Below, one piece after another: positions 1-10,968 of a stretch of 64,000 bases of DNA. The translations under genes were made by a program, and so were the position numbers. The stretch's first letter is position 1. The number at the start of each line of letters is the position of its first letter. The notes under the pieces are model-generated. The model ran no database searches and was not told the origin of the DNA. It saw only the letters and a list, made by a program, of their open reading frames with translations. Source of the DNA: Hexactinellida sp. DTS-2022 (lineage: Eukaryota; Porifera; Hexactinellida); assembly GCA_028753945.1 (NCBI GenBank), contig JAPNXP010000001.1, positions 10,158,501 through 10,222,500 of the forward strand, read 5' to 3'.

Positions 1-399
1 CGTGTATTATCAGCACAACTCATCAAGATTGATTAATGTTAATTAATTCTATCTTTTGTTGAAATTCAATCGTATTTGATTATTTATTATATCACTACAA
101 TCGCCACTATCATTTTAATATTACCTAGACATCCCCAAAACAAATTATAATGGTTAGTTAATTTATCAAGAAGTTCGTTTAGAAATGATTTAATTTACCT
201 TTCGCTAATGATGACAGATTTGGTATTTCTCCTTCTTGTTACTTTCATGATAATTATGCAACAATCGCAGTTTGTATCATCACACATGTATTGATGAACA
301 ACTAACTTGAATCATACGTAATATATTTTTGACATTGTTAACTAATTAACTTTGGAATAGCACAAGTCTTTTGAAATCAATGGTTCAAAATACCACTTG

Positions 400-545
400 C
401 AGGGGCGGATCCAGGATTGTGTAGTGGGGGGGCACCGGAGCGAGAAATAGTAAGGGGGACCTAATTTTGCACATATTACATTGGCAATATTTTCAAGGGG
501 AGAGGGGCACGTGCCCCCTGTACTCCATCCCTAAATCCGTCACTG
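400..545. mobile_element. hAT-like MITE (CAGGGGCGGATCC family), copy 1
   Basis: The element starts CAGGGGCGGATCCAGG and ends with the imperfect complement AATCCGTCACTG, the usual form of a short hAT terminus. ACTTG follows on the right and also precedes on the left, so the target duplication is imperfect. The orthologous copy is at 6033-6157 in the duplicated segment. It has no coding capacity. Confidence 0.75.
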
Positions 546-993
546 ACTTGTCTTCTAACAATTCGTACTTTTTTAATAAACTTCATTACAGAAATTCTTC
601 TGAATAATTTTTTTTTAAATTCTAGCTTTTCTTTTTCAGATGGATTCTGGAACTTTTCAATTATATTATACTTATATAACTTCTGCCGAAGAATGCTTTT
701 GCAATATTCCTATAATTGACTATATGATGATACCACTCGTAAGTATCGAGCTGCCCTACTGAATTATATCTTGTTCTAAGATGGATTCATTTTGTTGTCG
801 TTTCTATTTCCACGCTGATATCTCTATTCTCCTAAGTTGTAAGGCTGTCTTTAGAATAGTATATCTGCACTTATATGCCCATCTCAGCATAACATACACA
901 TACAAATACTATTGTATATAGATTCCTCTGATGTTAGTCAGTTATTTTATGAATATTCTGATCATATTCATGTTTTCTTGTCTTATCTGGAAT

Positions 994-2063
994 TTTTAAT
1001 CGTCATTAAAAGCTGATACAAATATTTTCGGTTAATTGGGTAAAACTTTGGTTACTGATCAAAATTAGGAAATTTGAGTCCAAATTTGGTTATTCTGAAC
1101 ATAATTTGGTTGAGTGACTCATTAATCAAATAAAAAATAAGAAATTTCAATTAATCTTCAATATTTTGTCATTTGTGTAAAATTATGAGTACAAAATTAT
1201 TTATATCACTCGTGTAGTAGTATAGTACACAGGTCTGCTTATTGTGAACAATTTTTCGTCTGCTTTATATGATGATTTTTTAATATAAATAAGCCCTATG
1301 GGATGTGGTCCAAATTTAATAACTTACATAAGGTTTGTATTAAGTTGAGTTCACATATTATGAAGTCTCTATTATGAACACAATTTTTGATCTTGAATGT
1401 TCATAAAAAAGAATTGATTGGTATTTATTCATATTATGCTATACATATATGTATATAATAAATAGTTATACCCTAAATAGCATAATTTGGTTAATTAAGT
1501 GTTTCTCAAAGTGGGCCTTAGAGCCCCGGGGGAACTGAAAGGTTGTTGTGGGTGGTCATGCAGCAAGGGGGCGCTACGGGATTTTAGAAAGCGAAACTGA
1601 ATACAACCTCACGTCAAAACAACGATAACATATTCTTAAATAATAATTAACAATAGGTACTAACAAAAACTTCAAGGATCAAGCCATTAACAGTAGTGAT
1701 TACTATTTCTATTGGTGATTATTAACAGAAGCCAGTACTTTAACAATGAATGACCAACATAATTTTACACTGTCACTGGCTTTACTAATCAAAGTAAAGC
1801 ACAATCTTGTTCTTTCAGCAAATGTTGACTTCACAATAGTCAGTGATCACTTTAATTTCAATATAAATATGTACAAATCTAACCGAATTGAAATAATAAT
1901 TGATAAACTCGATCGAATAAACGAAGACGAAGAGTAAAAGAAATGTAGACTGTTTAGTGCTGATTCATTAAATCAAATGCGGATTAGTTAAACAAACACT
2001 AATGTATTCAAATATTGAGACTTTGTGGAGGGCGGCGGTATCGAGGGTAAATTGTTGACAAGC
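994..2063. other. Copy-A-specific sequence, no gene seen
   Basis: This AT-rich sequence is absent from copy B. Around 1495-1580 there is a G-rich patch (TTTCTCAAAGTGGGCC...) that resembles one end of a hAT element, but I cannot find its partner. I see no exon-like open frame. Confidence 0.4.
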
Positions 2064-2071
2064 GGCGCTGC

Positions 2072-2463
2072 CAGTTGCGGCGCGGGGGGGGCACCAGATG
2101 GGAAAACTTGAACCCAGGGGGGCACACCTTTAAATTAAAAAACGCAGGAATTCATAGTTGCGTCGAGACTCGAGAATCCACATATTTTCCCAGTTCACCT
2201 TAGCTGCTCCCTCCGCCGGGTGGCCCTGGACGCGAGCCAAAGCTGGTGGTCCTGCTTAGCAGCAGGACCACCAGCTTTGGCCATCTCATGTAGATTCATC
2301 AATCAGAGCACTACAAATGTAATAGTACTGTTGTATTTAACACTTAACATTGATTGGGCATTCATGTTTGAAGACTCTGATTGAATTTTGTTGTTCATGT
2401 TCAATATTGTTCACATTTCGCTAAAAATATCTGAAAAGAGTGCCCCCCATGGCGCCGCCACTG
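2072..2463. mobile_element. hAT-like element with exact 8-bp target duplication
   Basis: The ends are CAGTTGCGGCGC on the left and GGCGCCGCCACTG on the right. The 8 bases GGCGCTGC flank the element on both sides (2064-2071 and 2464-2471), an exact hAT-type target-site duplication. The interior is non-coding and holds the strong hairpin at 2236-2281. Confidence 0.85.
2236..2281. other. Perfect 21-bp GC-rich hairpin
   Basis: GCCAAAGCTGGTGGTCCTGC (2236-2255) continues to T2256 and is matched exactly by its reverse complement at 2261-2281, around a 4-base spacer TAGC. It lies in the middle of the hAT element 2072-2463. Its composition is far richer in GC than the surroundings. It could be a captured palindrome, a small-RNA precursor or a cruciform; nothing here decides between them. 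Confidence 0.8.
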
Positions 2464-3284
2464 GGCGCTGCACCAAAAAAGTTCGACTGGGATAATAGAT
2501 TCTCCGCTAAATCGGGTCAAACTATGCTTGTGCCAAGTAATTAGGCGGAGTTGTTAAATTTATCACCTTTTTGTGGTAGTCATTTAATGTAAAATTCATT
2601 CTGTATCAGTTCCTATATTAAGCTCAGTAATTTTCTATATGTAATAAATTATTCAAAAAATTAGGTAATTAAATATTCTAAATATATAATCCTTAATTGG
2701 CAGCGCAGATGTTTCTGAGATGAGTTACTTTGAACTTTTGTTCGCTTATGATAAAATAGCTTACAAGTTCGTTCACATGTTTAATTAATTTATTCACAAA
2801 GCTGATGACCCCACTTTTATAGAACAGTTTTCTTGCGGTTTGTGGTTGCATACTTTAAAAAGGACTTTCTAACAATAATGTGGGATTGCAAAGTTTATTT
2901 GGATGAACTATATTTGTCTTTCTAATTCTATGGATTGATGTCTAGACTCTATAGCTGAATTAATTTCAATAAATTTAATTTCAATTTTGTAATAGTAGAC
3001 ATGTACTATTTTCGAAGCTTTTAAAAATAGTGGTTTTTCTGTAATTATGCTGCTGTAGCATAATATCCAATGCTTATATGAAAAGTTCTTAGCTTTATAC
3101 CCAGATCAATTTACTGCAATTTAATATTTGTTTTCTGCTAATCTTTAGCTTTAATAATATCTAATTGGGATCTTATAACATTATTATAATTAATTGTAAT
3201 TACATGAACACTACCCGGACAAAAGTCTTCGACCAACCAAAATTTTCCCATTGAAAATATACTATAGAAGGTTTAACAGTGGAA

Positions 3285-3390
3285 GATAGTGTATTCAAAG
3301 AATTTTGGGGTGTACAGGTATTTTGCCAATGTACAGGGGAAAATTGGGGGCCCGCACTGGGATATGACTATAGTAGTTTGCAGGTATGCG
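3285..3390. mobile_element. Fragment of the CCTGCCAAC family
   Basis: The phrases GGGGTGTACAGG, GCCAATGTACAGGG and TTTGCAGGTATGCG match the terminal region of the large element at 16680-18763 and of 22640-23085. Only one end is present. Confidence 0.55.
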
Positions 3391-3539
3391 TACAGAATCG
3401 ATAAAATTACCAACTTATTAGCTAAAGCAAATTTAACCTATTTTTTAAATTCAAATTTACTTGAATTTAAAATTCATTTCTGATAAATCGCATTATTTTG
3501 TTATTTTCCTGTTATTTTCACATTAAACACCAACCTCTC

Positions 3540-4075
3540 TCCGAGTTTCGGATTTATTTATAACGAGCCCTTCGGTCTCGGTCGCATTGCGACAGATCGG
3601 TGCTACGCACCTCAAGTTAACGGCCGATGTGCGGCCTTACTCCTCACATTTTCTACCATGGAAATGGTAGAAAGGGACGTTATGATTTTGAATTTTCATT
3701 AATTTGTTGACCTATTTGTGTAAACAACAACAACAACAACAACAACAAATACTCATATGAGAAATTTATAAATGCGAAATTCGTGTTCAGCATACTTGTT
3801 TACCTATAATACCCGTTGAAAGCTAACTTCTAAGTTGATTTTGAATTTTCATTTATTTGTTTATCTTTTTGTGTCAACAACAACAACAAATATTCATATT
3901 ATAAATTTATAAATGCGAAATTCGTGTTCATAACATTTGTTTACCAATTTTACATTTGACAGTTAGTTTATATCTCATATATTAATGCGGTTTCTATTCC
4001 CCCATCACTTTAATACAATCCGGACAAACAAACACACAAACAAACACACACACACAACAATCGAGATTTAATAAT
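3540..4075. repeat. Dispersed repeat with CAA runs and an internal tandem
   Basis: A region of about 165 bp is repeated twice with divergence (about 3690-3800 and 3840-3960). Each copy has a CAA run followed by AAATTTATAAATGCGAAATT. The 3' part (TCACTTTAATACAATCCGGA, then CAAA/CACA runs and CAATCGAG) recurs at 59965-60050 and, inverted, at 38763-38830. It is a dispersed family of unknown class with simple-repeat growth near one end. Confidence 0.6.
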
Positions 4076-4165
4076 ATAGTTTATTGGTATGTAAACAAAT
4101 CCAAACCTCTTTTGGGAAAAAATTCAATTTTCTTTTTTTGACAATATCCAACAATTAATTTAGGT

Positions 4166-4540
4166 CAAATTCCAAAGTTGGGAATTCCTTTAGGACACAT
4201 TCCAGTATTTAGCGATTTAGGAAAATTCCAGTACTTAGATATTTATGATAAAATCCAGTACTTAGAGATTTAGAAAAATTCCAGTACTTAGAGATTTATG
4301 ATAAATTCCAGTACTTAGAGATTTAGAAAAATTCCAGTACTTAGAGATTTATGGTATATTGCAGTACTTAGAGATTTATGATAATTGCAGTATACTTAGA
4401 GATTTAGAAAAATTCCAGTACTTAGCGATTTAGGGAAATTCCAGTTACTTAGAGATTTATGATAAATTGCAGTACTTACAGATTTACGACAAATTCCGGA
4501 TTCAATTTAGGACAAATTCCGAATCTAGAATTGGGACAAA
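4166..4540. repeat. Minisatellite, unit about 25 bp
   Basis: The phrase AATTCCAGTACTTAGAGATT followed by TAGAAA or TATGATA is repeated about 13 times with small variants; the outer units decay to AATTCCGAATTTAGGACA. It is non-coding. Confidence 0.8.
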
Positions 4541-4987
4541 TTTGAGTTTTCAGTTAGTACATATTCCGGTTTCCCTGTATACTTACTTATGTTATTGACG
4601 TAAGCTAACAATACATAACCAACTAAATAAACTGATTGTGCCAAACTGGATTGATCAAAGTAAGCAATTTCGGAAATAGACTAATTAAATCACCAAACCT
4701 CAATATGTGCTATGAGGCAGCAGTAGGAGCTTGCATTTTTGTTAACATGAGGGACTCAGATAATGCCTGGCTCAGATAAATGTGGAAATTGCAATACAAT
4801 AGATTTTATAATCTGACAAATTTCGACTGATTCAAAATTGTAAGAGCTGAATCTAAATTAGTTCCCATGTGACGTCATACACCAAACGGCCAAAAGTTAT
4901 ATACAATCACTTTCATTGGGTATTAATCAAATTTAATTATTCTAATTATAGTTTGGGGATTTATATTGCAACATTCCAATGTATATA
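4541..4987. other. Intergenic, nothing recognised
   Basis: AT-rich sequence with no repeat structure or exon-like frame that I can support. Confidence 0.4.
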
Positions 4988-5338
4988 TATAGTAGAAAAT
5001 CGTTAATACGAACCAGGGCCGGCGGAAGAGGGGCGTTTGGGTCGGCCCCACTTTTTCTGTGATTCTTTTGGTACTCTGAAATTTCCCGGGCGTGTTTTTT
5101 GACTCTGCAATCCTCACAATTATCATAATAATAAAAGGCCGCCCACCTCTCACGAGCTTCCGCCGGCTTTGATACGAACACCAGCAGACGGTAAAATTTG
5201 TTCGTATTATCCGGAGTTCGTATCAACCTTAGTAATACCCATTGAATAGCCATTATAGCGACCTGATTTTATGGAATTGTTTGTTCGTATTATCCGGAAA
5301 TTCTTATTAACCGTGTTCATACTGACGACTTTCCACTG
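4988..5338. mobile_element. Pogo/Tigger-like MITE split by a hAT element
   Basis: The right end is TTTCCACTG followed by TA. The interior repeats TTCGTATTATCCGG, the motif type seen in the copy at 63353-63450. A hAT element (5014-5171) sits inside it, so this element is older. The left end is decayed. Confidence 0.6.
5014..5171. mobile_element. hAT-like MITE nested in a pogo-like MITE
   Basis: The ends are CAGGGCCGGCGGAAG and CTTCCGCCGGCTTTG. An exact 8-bp target duplication ATACGAAC occurs at 5006-5013 and 5172-5179. The frames crossing it on the minus strand are not genes. Confidence 0.85.
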
Positions 5339-5566
5339 TATTTTCAATAGAACTGAGGTTAGTGAATTGCCAGCAAGTGAGCCCTAGTTTGCGAGAAGAA
5401 TAGTAAAGTTTGATTTATTGTATAATGCTATAACAGTATTGTAGTAGTTTGCTATCCCCATTATTATTATAATTAATTACCTCTCACCACAAACTATATT
5501 TATATCTCATTATAATATTGAATAGTCTGCTTACCTTATATCTGAATTAGTTACCATATCTAAATA

Positions 5567-5666
5567 CAGGTAAACCTCCCAAAGCGGCACCTCCGAGTAG
5601 CGGAAACCTCCGAGAAGCGGCACAAAATCATTCTCCCGATGGGTGCCGCTTTGGGAGGTTTACCTG
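5567..5666. mobile_element. 100-bp pogo-like MITE, AAGCGGCAC type
   Basis: The inverted ends CAGGTAAACCTCCCAAAGCG are perfect or near perfect, flanked by TA on each side. The motif AGCGGCAC, or its complement, recurs four times inside. Confidence 0.85.
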
Positions 5667-5715
5667 TAGTAGTTTATGTTTTCTAAAGCTTTTTTACTAA
5701 AGGTAAATTTGCTTT

Positions 5716-7280
5716 CGTGTATTATCAGCACAACTCATCAAGATTTATTAATGTTAATTAATTCTATCTTTTGTTGAATTCAATCGTATTTGATTATTTA
5801 TTTTATTACTACAATCGCCACTATCATATTAATAATAGCTAGACATCCCAAAACCAAATTATAATGGTTAGTTAATTTACCAATAAGTTCGTTTAGAAAT
5901 GAATTAATTTCCCATTGGCTAATGATGACAGATTTGGTATTTTGTTACTTGTTACTTTCATGATAATTATGCAACAATCACAGTGCATTGTATCATCACA
6001 CATGTATTGATGAATGATTCAAATACCACTTGCAGGGGCGGATCCAGGATTGTGTAATGGGGGGGGGGGGGACATATTTTGCACATATTACATTTGCAAT
6101 ATTTTTCAAGGGGAGGGGAGCACGTGCCCCCTGTGCTCCATCCCTAATCCGCCACTGACTTGTCTTCTAACGATTCGTACTTTTAATAAACTTTATTGCA
6201 GAAATTATTCTGAATAATGTTTGTTTATTTATTCTAGCATTTCTTTTCAGATGGATTCTGGAACTTTTCAACTATATTCTACTTGTATAACTTCTGCCGA
6301 AGAATGCCTTTGCACTATTCCTTTAATTGACTATATGATGATACCACTCGTAAGTATCGAGCTGCCCTACTGAATTATATCTTGTTTTAAGATTGATTCA
6401 TTTTGTTGTCGTTTGTATTTCCACGCTGATATCTCTATTCTCCTAAGTTGTAAGGCTGTCTTTAGAATAGTATATCTGCACTTATATGCCCATCTCAGCA
6501 TAACATACACATACAAATACTATTGTGAATACATTCTTCTGATGTTAGTCAGTTATTTTATGAATATTTCTGTATATTCTTCTCTTTTCTTGTCTTATCT
6601 GCTATTATTATCCCCGCTAAATCGGGCCAAACTATGCTTGTGCCAAAGTAATTAGGCGGAGTTGTTAAAGTTCTCCCCTTTTTGTTGTAGTCATTTAATG
6701 TAAAATTCCTTCTGTATCAGTAAGTATATTAAGCTCAATAATTTTCTATATGTAATAAAGTTATTCAAAAAATTATGTAATTTAATATTCTAATTATATA
6801 ATCCTTAAATGGCAGCGCAGATGTTTCTGAGATTAATTTCTTTGAATCTTTGTTCGCTTATGATAAAATAGCTTACAAGTTCGTTCACGTGTTTAATTAA
6901 TGTATTCACAAAGCTGATGACCCCAATTTTATTGAACAGTTTTCTTGCGGTTTGTTGTTTACCTACTTTAAAAAGGACTTTCTAACAATAATTAGGAACT
7001 GCAAAGTTTGTTTGGATGAACTATATATGTCTTTCTTATAGCTGAATTAATTTCAATAATTTAGTTTCAATTTTGTAATAGTAGACATGTACTATTTTCG
7101 AAGCTTTTAAAAATAGTGGTTTTTCTGTAATTATGCTGCTGTAGCATAATATCCAATGCTTATATGAAAAGTTCTTAGCTTTATACCCAGATCAATTTAC
7201 TGCAATTTAATATTTGTTTTCTGCTATAGAAATCTTTAGCTTTAATAATATCTAATTGGGATATTATAACATTATTATTA
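5716..7280. repeat. Segmental duplication, copy B
   Basis: Copy of 1-3190 without the 1.5-kb insertion; the junction corresponds to about 6603-6612. It ends about 0.6 kb upstream of the kinase gene. Frames at 6014-6217 and 6413-6655 lie in this repeat and are not genes. Confidence 0.85.
6033..6157. mobile_element. hAT-like MITE (CAGGGGCGGATCC family), copy 2
   Basis: Same element and same position in the duplicated segment as 400-545, with a longer G run. It ends AATCCGCCACTG, which complements the left end better than copy 1 does. Confidence 0.75.
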
Positions 7281-7492
7281 TTATTATTTCACAATCCTAA
7301 GTTTTAACATAAAACTATTACATAGTATATGTATGCTCTACATATCTGATTCTTGTAATAAGTAATGTCTAATTGGGATATTATATCATTATTATAATTT
7401 ATTGTAATTACATGTATAATTTCACAATCATAAGTTTTAACATGAAACTATTACATAGAGTATGTATGCTCTACAGATCTGATTCTTTTAAG
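7249..7492. repeat. Two-unit tandem duplication, about 120 bp
   Basis: The block beginning TCTAATTGGGATATTATA and ending near CTGATTCTT occurs at about 7249-7366 and again at about 7367-7492 with modest divergence. It lies in the upstream region of the kinase gene. Confidence 0.7.
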
Positions 7493-7906
7493 TCCCTTGA
7501 TTTGAACGGTATCGCTTCTAGTTATTTTCTATAGAAGTGATACACATTATAACATACACAGATAATTTCAATCTTGGTTGCCAAACGAATAGATAGAAAA
7601 TTTGAATATTTTATTCAGCTCAGCTGTTTCGATTCATATATAACATGATATGATATGATATATATGATGTCTCTAATATACACTTACCCACAACATTCTC
7701 TATGATTAATATTTCTCGGGTACAAAATACATATTTAATTCAACTCAGTAATTTATTGCTACTTGGTACTAGTAGTAAGCTTTTCAAGTAATCTTCCTAA
7801 AAGTATAAATAGTCTGATACTCTGAAAGGAAATAGTAATAGAAACATTCAATACTTAATATTAATTATCAGCTACCACGCCCATTATTCATATTTCTTCA
7901 GTTAAC

Positions 7907-9763
7907 ATGACAACTCTGAGTAATAATCCGATTAAAGAAGTTAAGAATCACACATTCCAATTGCACTATTTTAAGCTACCAACATTTTGCTCGCATTGTA
8001 CTCGATGGATAATTAGTTTAAGCAAGCAAGGATATAAGTGTTCGCGTTGTAACTTAGCCATTCATGCATCTTGTGCAGATTTTGTTTCTTGCGATTGTCT
8101 TTCAGAAACTGAGAATACACAAGAAAACTTCCACCATTTCCTTCCGACTCAACAGATATTTTCTGTCTGTGAACATTGCGGACAAATCATATGTGACGAT
8201 GGCTACAAATGTGACCACAAGTTGTGCCAGTTGAGGGTACATTCAGGATGTCGCGCTCTAGCACCCCGAGAATGTGTTGAGCCATCTGAACTTAGATTCG
8301 GTTTCTTGATTCTCAACATTCTTTCCTTTTCAATCCGAAATTCATTGGTGGTACAGATTGATGTGAAAGCGGCACATAACTTGATTTCTTCGAAGAAGAA
8401 CGGACTCTCTGACCCACTTTGCAAATTCACCTTGAGGTATGGCTCTCAGGTATTAGAGACATTCACTTCCGAAGTTCAACAAAACACTCTTAATCCAGTC
8501 TTTGACGATTCTGTCATTTTCACTATTCGTGAAAATTCGAATATCAAACTCAATATCGCGGTATTTAGTCAGTCGAAGAAAAGATCGGGAACATTTATAG
8601 GAGGGTTTACTCTAACTTTGGATGATATTAAGAGATATAGCACCGCAAGTGACATTAAGTTTGTTCTCCTCAAAAGGAAACTCGCTAAATCCCTTCACCA
8701 TGTTACTCCGGCTATGCCAAGAAAGGACCCGGTTCAAGCGGTGAAACAATTAACAACATCCCCTCGCATTTCTATTGAGGATTTCTCTGTAATATCTGTA
8801 CTTGGTGAGGGCGGGTTTGGTAAAGTTGTACTAGCAGAGCTGAAGGATTCCCCGGAGAGTGCATTTGCTATAAAGGTGATTAGCAAGAGGCAGGCTATGA
8901 GCGATGATCTAATGAATGCACTGTTAGTAGAGCATCGGGTTGCTGTCATTGAAAACAAACCCTCTTTCCTCGCAGGAATACTCGCATCCTTTCAAGACCC
9001 TGAATACTTGTACATGGTATTTGAATTCTACAGTGGAGGAGACCTGCTCTACCATATCAATCAAGAGAAAATATTTCCGGAAGAACGCACGCGGTTTTAC
9101 ATAGCAGAGGTTTCAATCGCTTTATTCTTCCTTCATAGCCGTGGCATCGCATACCGTGATCTAAAGCTTGAGAATATTATGCTAGACAATGAGGGCCACA
9201 TTAAACTTGTGGACTTTGGGATGTGCGTAGAAGGTATTATTAACGGGCGAAATAAGATCGATTCATTTTGTGGAACCCTTAATTATCTGGCTCCTGAAGT
9301 GTTGAAGCGAATTCCATACGACTGTGGTGCTGATTTATGGAGCTTGGGTGTCCTTGCATACGAAATGATGTTAGGGAAATTTCCTTACATTGGTAATACA
9401 GAAATGGAACTTATAAACACAATCCAAAACGCCCCATTGAGATTGCCATTTTATCTATCAGAAGCTGCAAAATTATTCATCTCGAGTTTACTGAAGGAGA
9501 ATCCAACGGAGCGACTCGGTTATAACCCGGAGAGTGGGCGTGATGAGTTCAGGTCTGCTCGATTCTTCTCCCAAACAGAATGGGCGAAGCTTGAAAATAG
9601 GGAAGTCACGCCTCCCTTCGTCCCAAGACTGCAAAATGTCAAATCTACCACTTACTTTGAGTCGAGAAGTGATTCGTTTCAAGTTTCCAAAACCCTGCCC
9701 GTTGAATCAGATGTTGTTAAAGAATTTAATTATCTTTCTACAAATATGCTTGCATTACTTTAA
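7907..9763 (+). CDS. Protein kinase C-like Ser/Thr kinase (C1-C1-C2-kinase), single exon
   Basis: A 618-residue AGC-family kinase in the domain order of conventional PKC. Two cysteine-rich C1 domains come first (residues about 15-64 with canonical H-x12-C-x2-C spacing, and 76-123 with C-x4-C in place of C-x2-C). A C2 domain follows at about 145-262, then the kinase domain at about 290-552. The glycine loop LGEGGFG, AIK lysine K323, YRDLKLEN with D418, DFG with D436 and the APE motif are all present, so catalysis should be intact. The activation-loop residue before FCGT is Ser where PKCs usually have Thr. The C2 domain keeps SDP and TLNPVFDD, but the loop that supplies the later calcium-binding Asp residues reads FSQSKKRSG, so calcium binding is doubtful. 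The 14 residues before C1A contain no pseudosubstrate, and the usual C-terminal turn motif is missing; FNYLST may be a degenerate hydrophobic motif. A pyrimidine-rich TATTTCTTCAG just before the ATG could be a splice acceptor, so a further 5' exon is possible. Confidence 0.92.
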   Translation: MTTLSNNPIKEVKNHTFQLHYFKLPTFCSHCTRWIISLSKQGYKCSRCNLAIHASCADFVSCDCLSETENTQENFHHFLPTQQIFSVCEHCGQIICDDGYKCDHKLCQLRVHSGCRALAPRECVEPSELRFGFLILNILSFSIRNSLVVQIDVKAAHNLISSKKNGLSDPLCKFTLRYGSQVLETFTSEVQQNTLNPVFDDSVIFTIRENSNIKLNIAVFSQSKKRSGTFIGGFTLTLDDIKRYSTASDIKFVLLKRKLAKSLHHVTPAMPRKDPVQAVKQLTTSPRISIEDFSVISVLGEGGFGKVVLAELKDSPESAFAIKVISKRQAMSDDLMNALLVEHRVAVIENKPSFLAGILASFQDPEYLYMVFEFYSGGDLLYHINQEKIFPEERTRFYIAEVSIALFFLHSRGIAYRDLKLENIMLDNEGHIKLVDFGMCVEGIINGRNKIDSFCGTLNYLAPEVLKRIPYDCGADLWSLGVLAYEMMLGKFPYIGNTEMELINTIQNAPLRLPFYLSEAAKLFISSLLKENPTERLGYNPESGRDEFRSARFFSQTEWAKLENREVTPPFVPRLQNVKSTTYFESRSDSFQVSKTLPVESDVVKEFNYLSTNMLALL

Positions 9764-9792
9764 ATTTAAACCTGTATTCAATACATTTCTAT

Positions 9793-9798
9793 AATAAA
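9793..9798 (+). terminator. Polyadenylation signal of the kinase gene
   Basis: AATAAA lies 30 bases after the kinase stop codon, a normal spacing for a cleavage/polyadenylation signal. Confidence 0.6.
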
Positions 9799-9965
9799 AA
9801 TCCTATATTTGAGCATTTGGATATAAATATAAATATAAATTCATTACTTGTCAGGAATGCTCATGGTAGCACTGTAACTCATATGATCAGGGTTTCAGAA
9901 ATGCTGATAAACGATAATTTTGCTGTCAGTAGCTCATATTTGCTGTTAACAGATATTAATACCTG

Positions 9966-10220
9966 TGTTACGATATCCCTTGTCTTCAGGATACCTAAGG
10001 GTTGGGAGCCCTGGGTAGTTGGCAGTACGGGCACCGTTCCCTCGGATCGCCGGCAGTACGAACGGGTAGCCGGTGTGCGACACTGGTACGAACGTGGTCG
10101 AGGGTTACCCTCCTGATGAGTCCCTGCAATGGGACGTAACAACACACATAACATCCCTATGAGTTGGGGTCAGCTAGAGCGGCTAGTCTTCATACTAGTA
10201 CGTGGCCTCATCTCATAACA
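9966..10220 (-). mobile_element. 255-bp TG...CA repeat (solo-LTR-like), copy 1
   Basis: A GC-rich unit bounded by TGTTA and TAACA, flanked by a possible 4-bp duplication CCTG (9962-9965 and 10221-10224). It is present inverted at 14169-14423 and as a broken copy at about 55485-55790. TG...CA ends and lack of internal symmetry fit a solo LTR, but a SINE is an alternative; I see no clear RNA polymerase III boxes. Frames across it are spurious. Confidence 0.6.
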
Positions 10221-10349
10221 CCTGTTAGCAGCATTTTTGACTCCTCGACATAGTATATGTAATCTCTCCCACATAATTATTTCAGGAAAACATATTAAAC
10301 CATGATGCAACAGTACTAGATGTCAACTTCGCTGTTTAAATGTTGCTGG

Positions 10350-10796
10350 CAGGGGCGTAGCCAGTGGGCCTGCAGGGCCTGCCGGCAGGCCCAAACTAAA
10401 TTCCCGCAGGCCCAACTGGGCCTGCGCATTTTCAGAATGTATTCTTCTGAAAATGCGACAACACTTAATTATCTAGAGCTGGACTAATTACAAATGGTAA
10501 GTTGTATTATATTTGGTTTGAAATATTAGTAATATGGTGGTACGTGTCAGTTGTCTTTTTATTACTTCAAACCTTTAAACGATTTCATTATCTTAAGTTC
10601 TGCTTGTAGCTTGCATTCATTTATACTTGTGCATGTGCGGTATTTAGCTTTTCCTTTTAAATAAATCATGTTTTCAACTACGTAATAAGAAATCAGCAAG
10701 TGATAAATAAACGAGATCGTAATAGAATTTGCAGGCCCTACGGCAAAGCCGCAGGTCCTATGAAGGCCCAGTCCGTAAAAACTGGCTACGCCACTG
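10350..10796. mobile_element. hAT-like element with exact 8-bp target duplication
   Basis: The ends are CAGGGGCGTAGCCAGT and ACTGGCTACGCCACTG. GTTGCTGG flanks both sides (10342-10349 and 10797-10804). The subterminal regions are built from GCAGGCCC/GGGCCTGC repeats; the middle is AT-rich and non-coding. Confidence 0.9.
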
Positions 10797-10968
10797 GTTG
10801 CTGGCTCTCGTGTTCTTTCTCATCTCAGATGTTTCCAACGGCAATGAGGGTTTATGCAAAGCTGTCTTATTATTCCAGTACTACTTTTATGTAAATTTTG
10901 GGTATAAGAGAAATGCAGGCAAAAACAGTATGGCCATGAGTTGTCGAATAAATCTTGTTATTTCAGGA

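Larger units (their letters stand above)
1..3190. repeat. Segmental duplication, copy A (with 1.5-kb insertion)
   Basis: This stretch is a diverged copy of 5716-7280. The match runs from base 1 (so it may extend left of the window) to about 993, and resumes at about 2495 to 3190. Bases 994-2494 have no counterpart in copy B, so copy A gained about 1.5 kb or copy B lost it. The shared part holds a small hAT-like element at the same place in both copies, which therefore inserted before the duplication. I see no convincing gene in it; the one 63-codon frame at 1746-1937 is compositionally random. Confidence 0.85.

Noticed and set aside
9817..10154. Frames of 91-99 codons on both strands
   Set aside because: They translate the GC-rich 255-bp dispersed repeat, which also gives a frame at 14178-14441.
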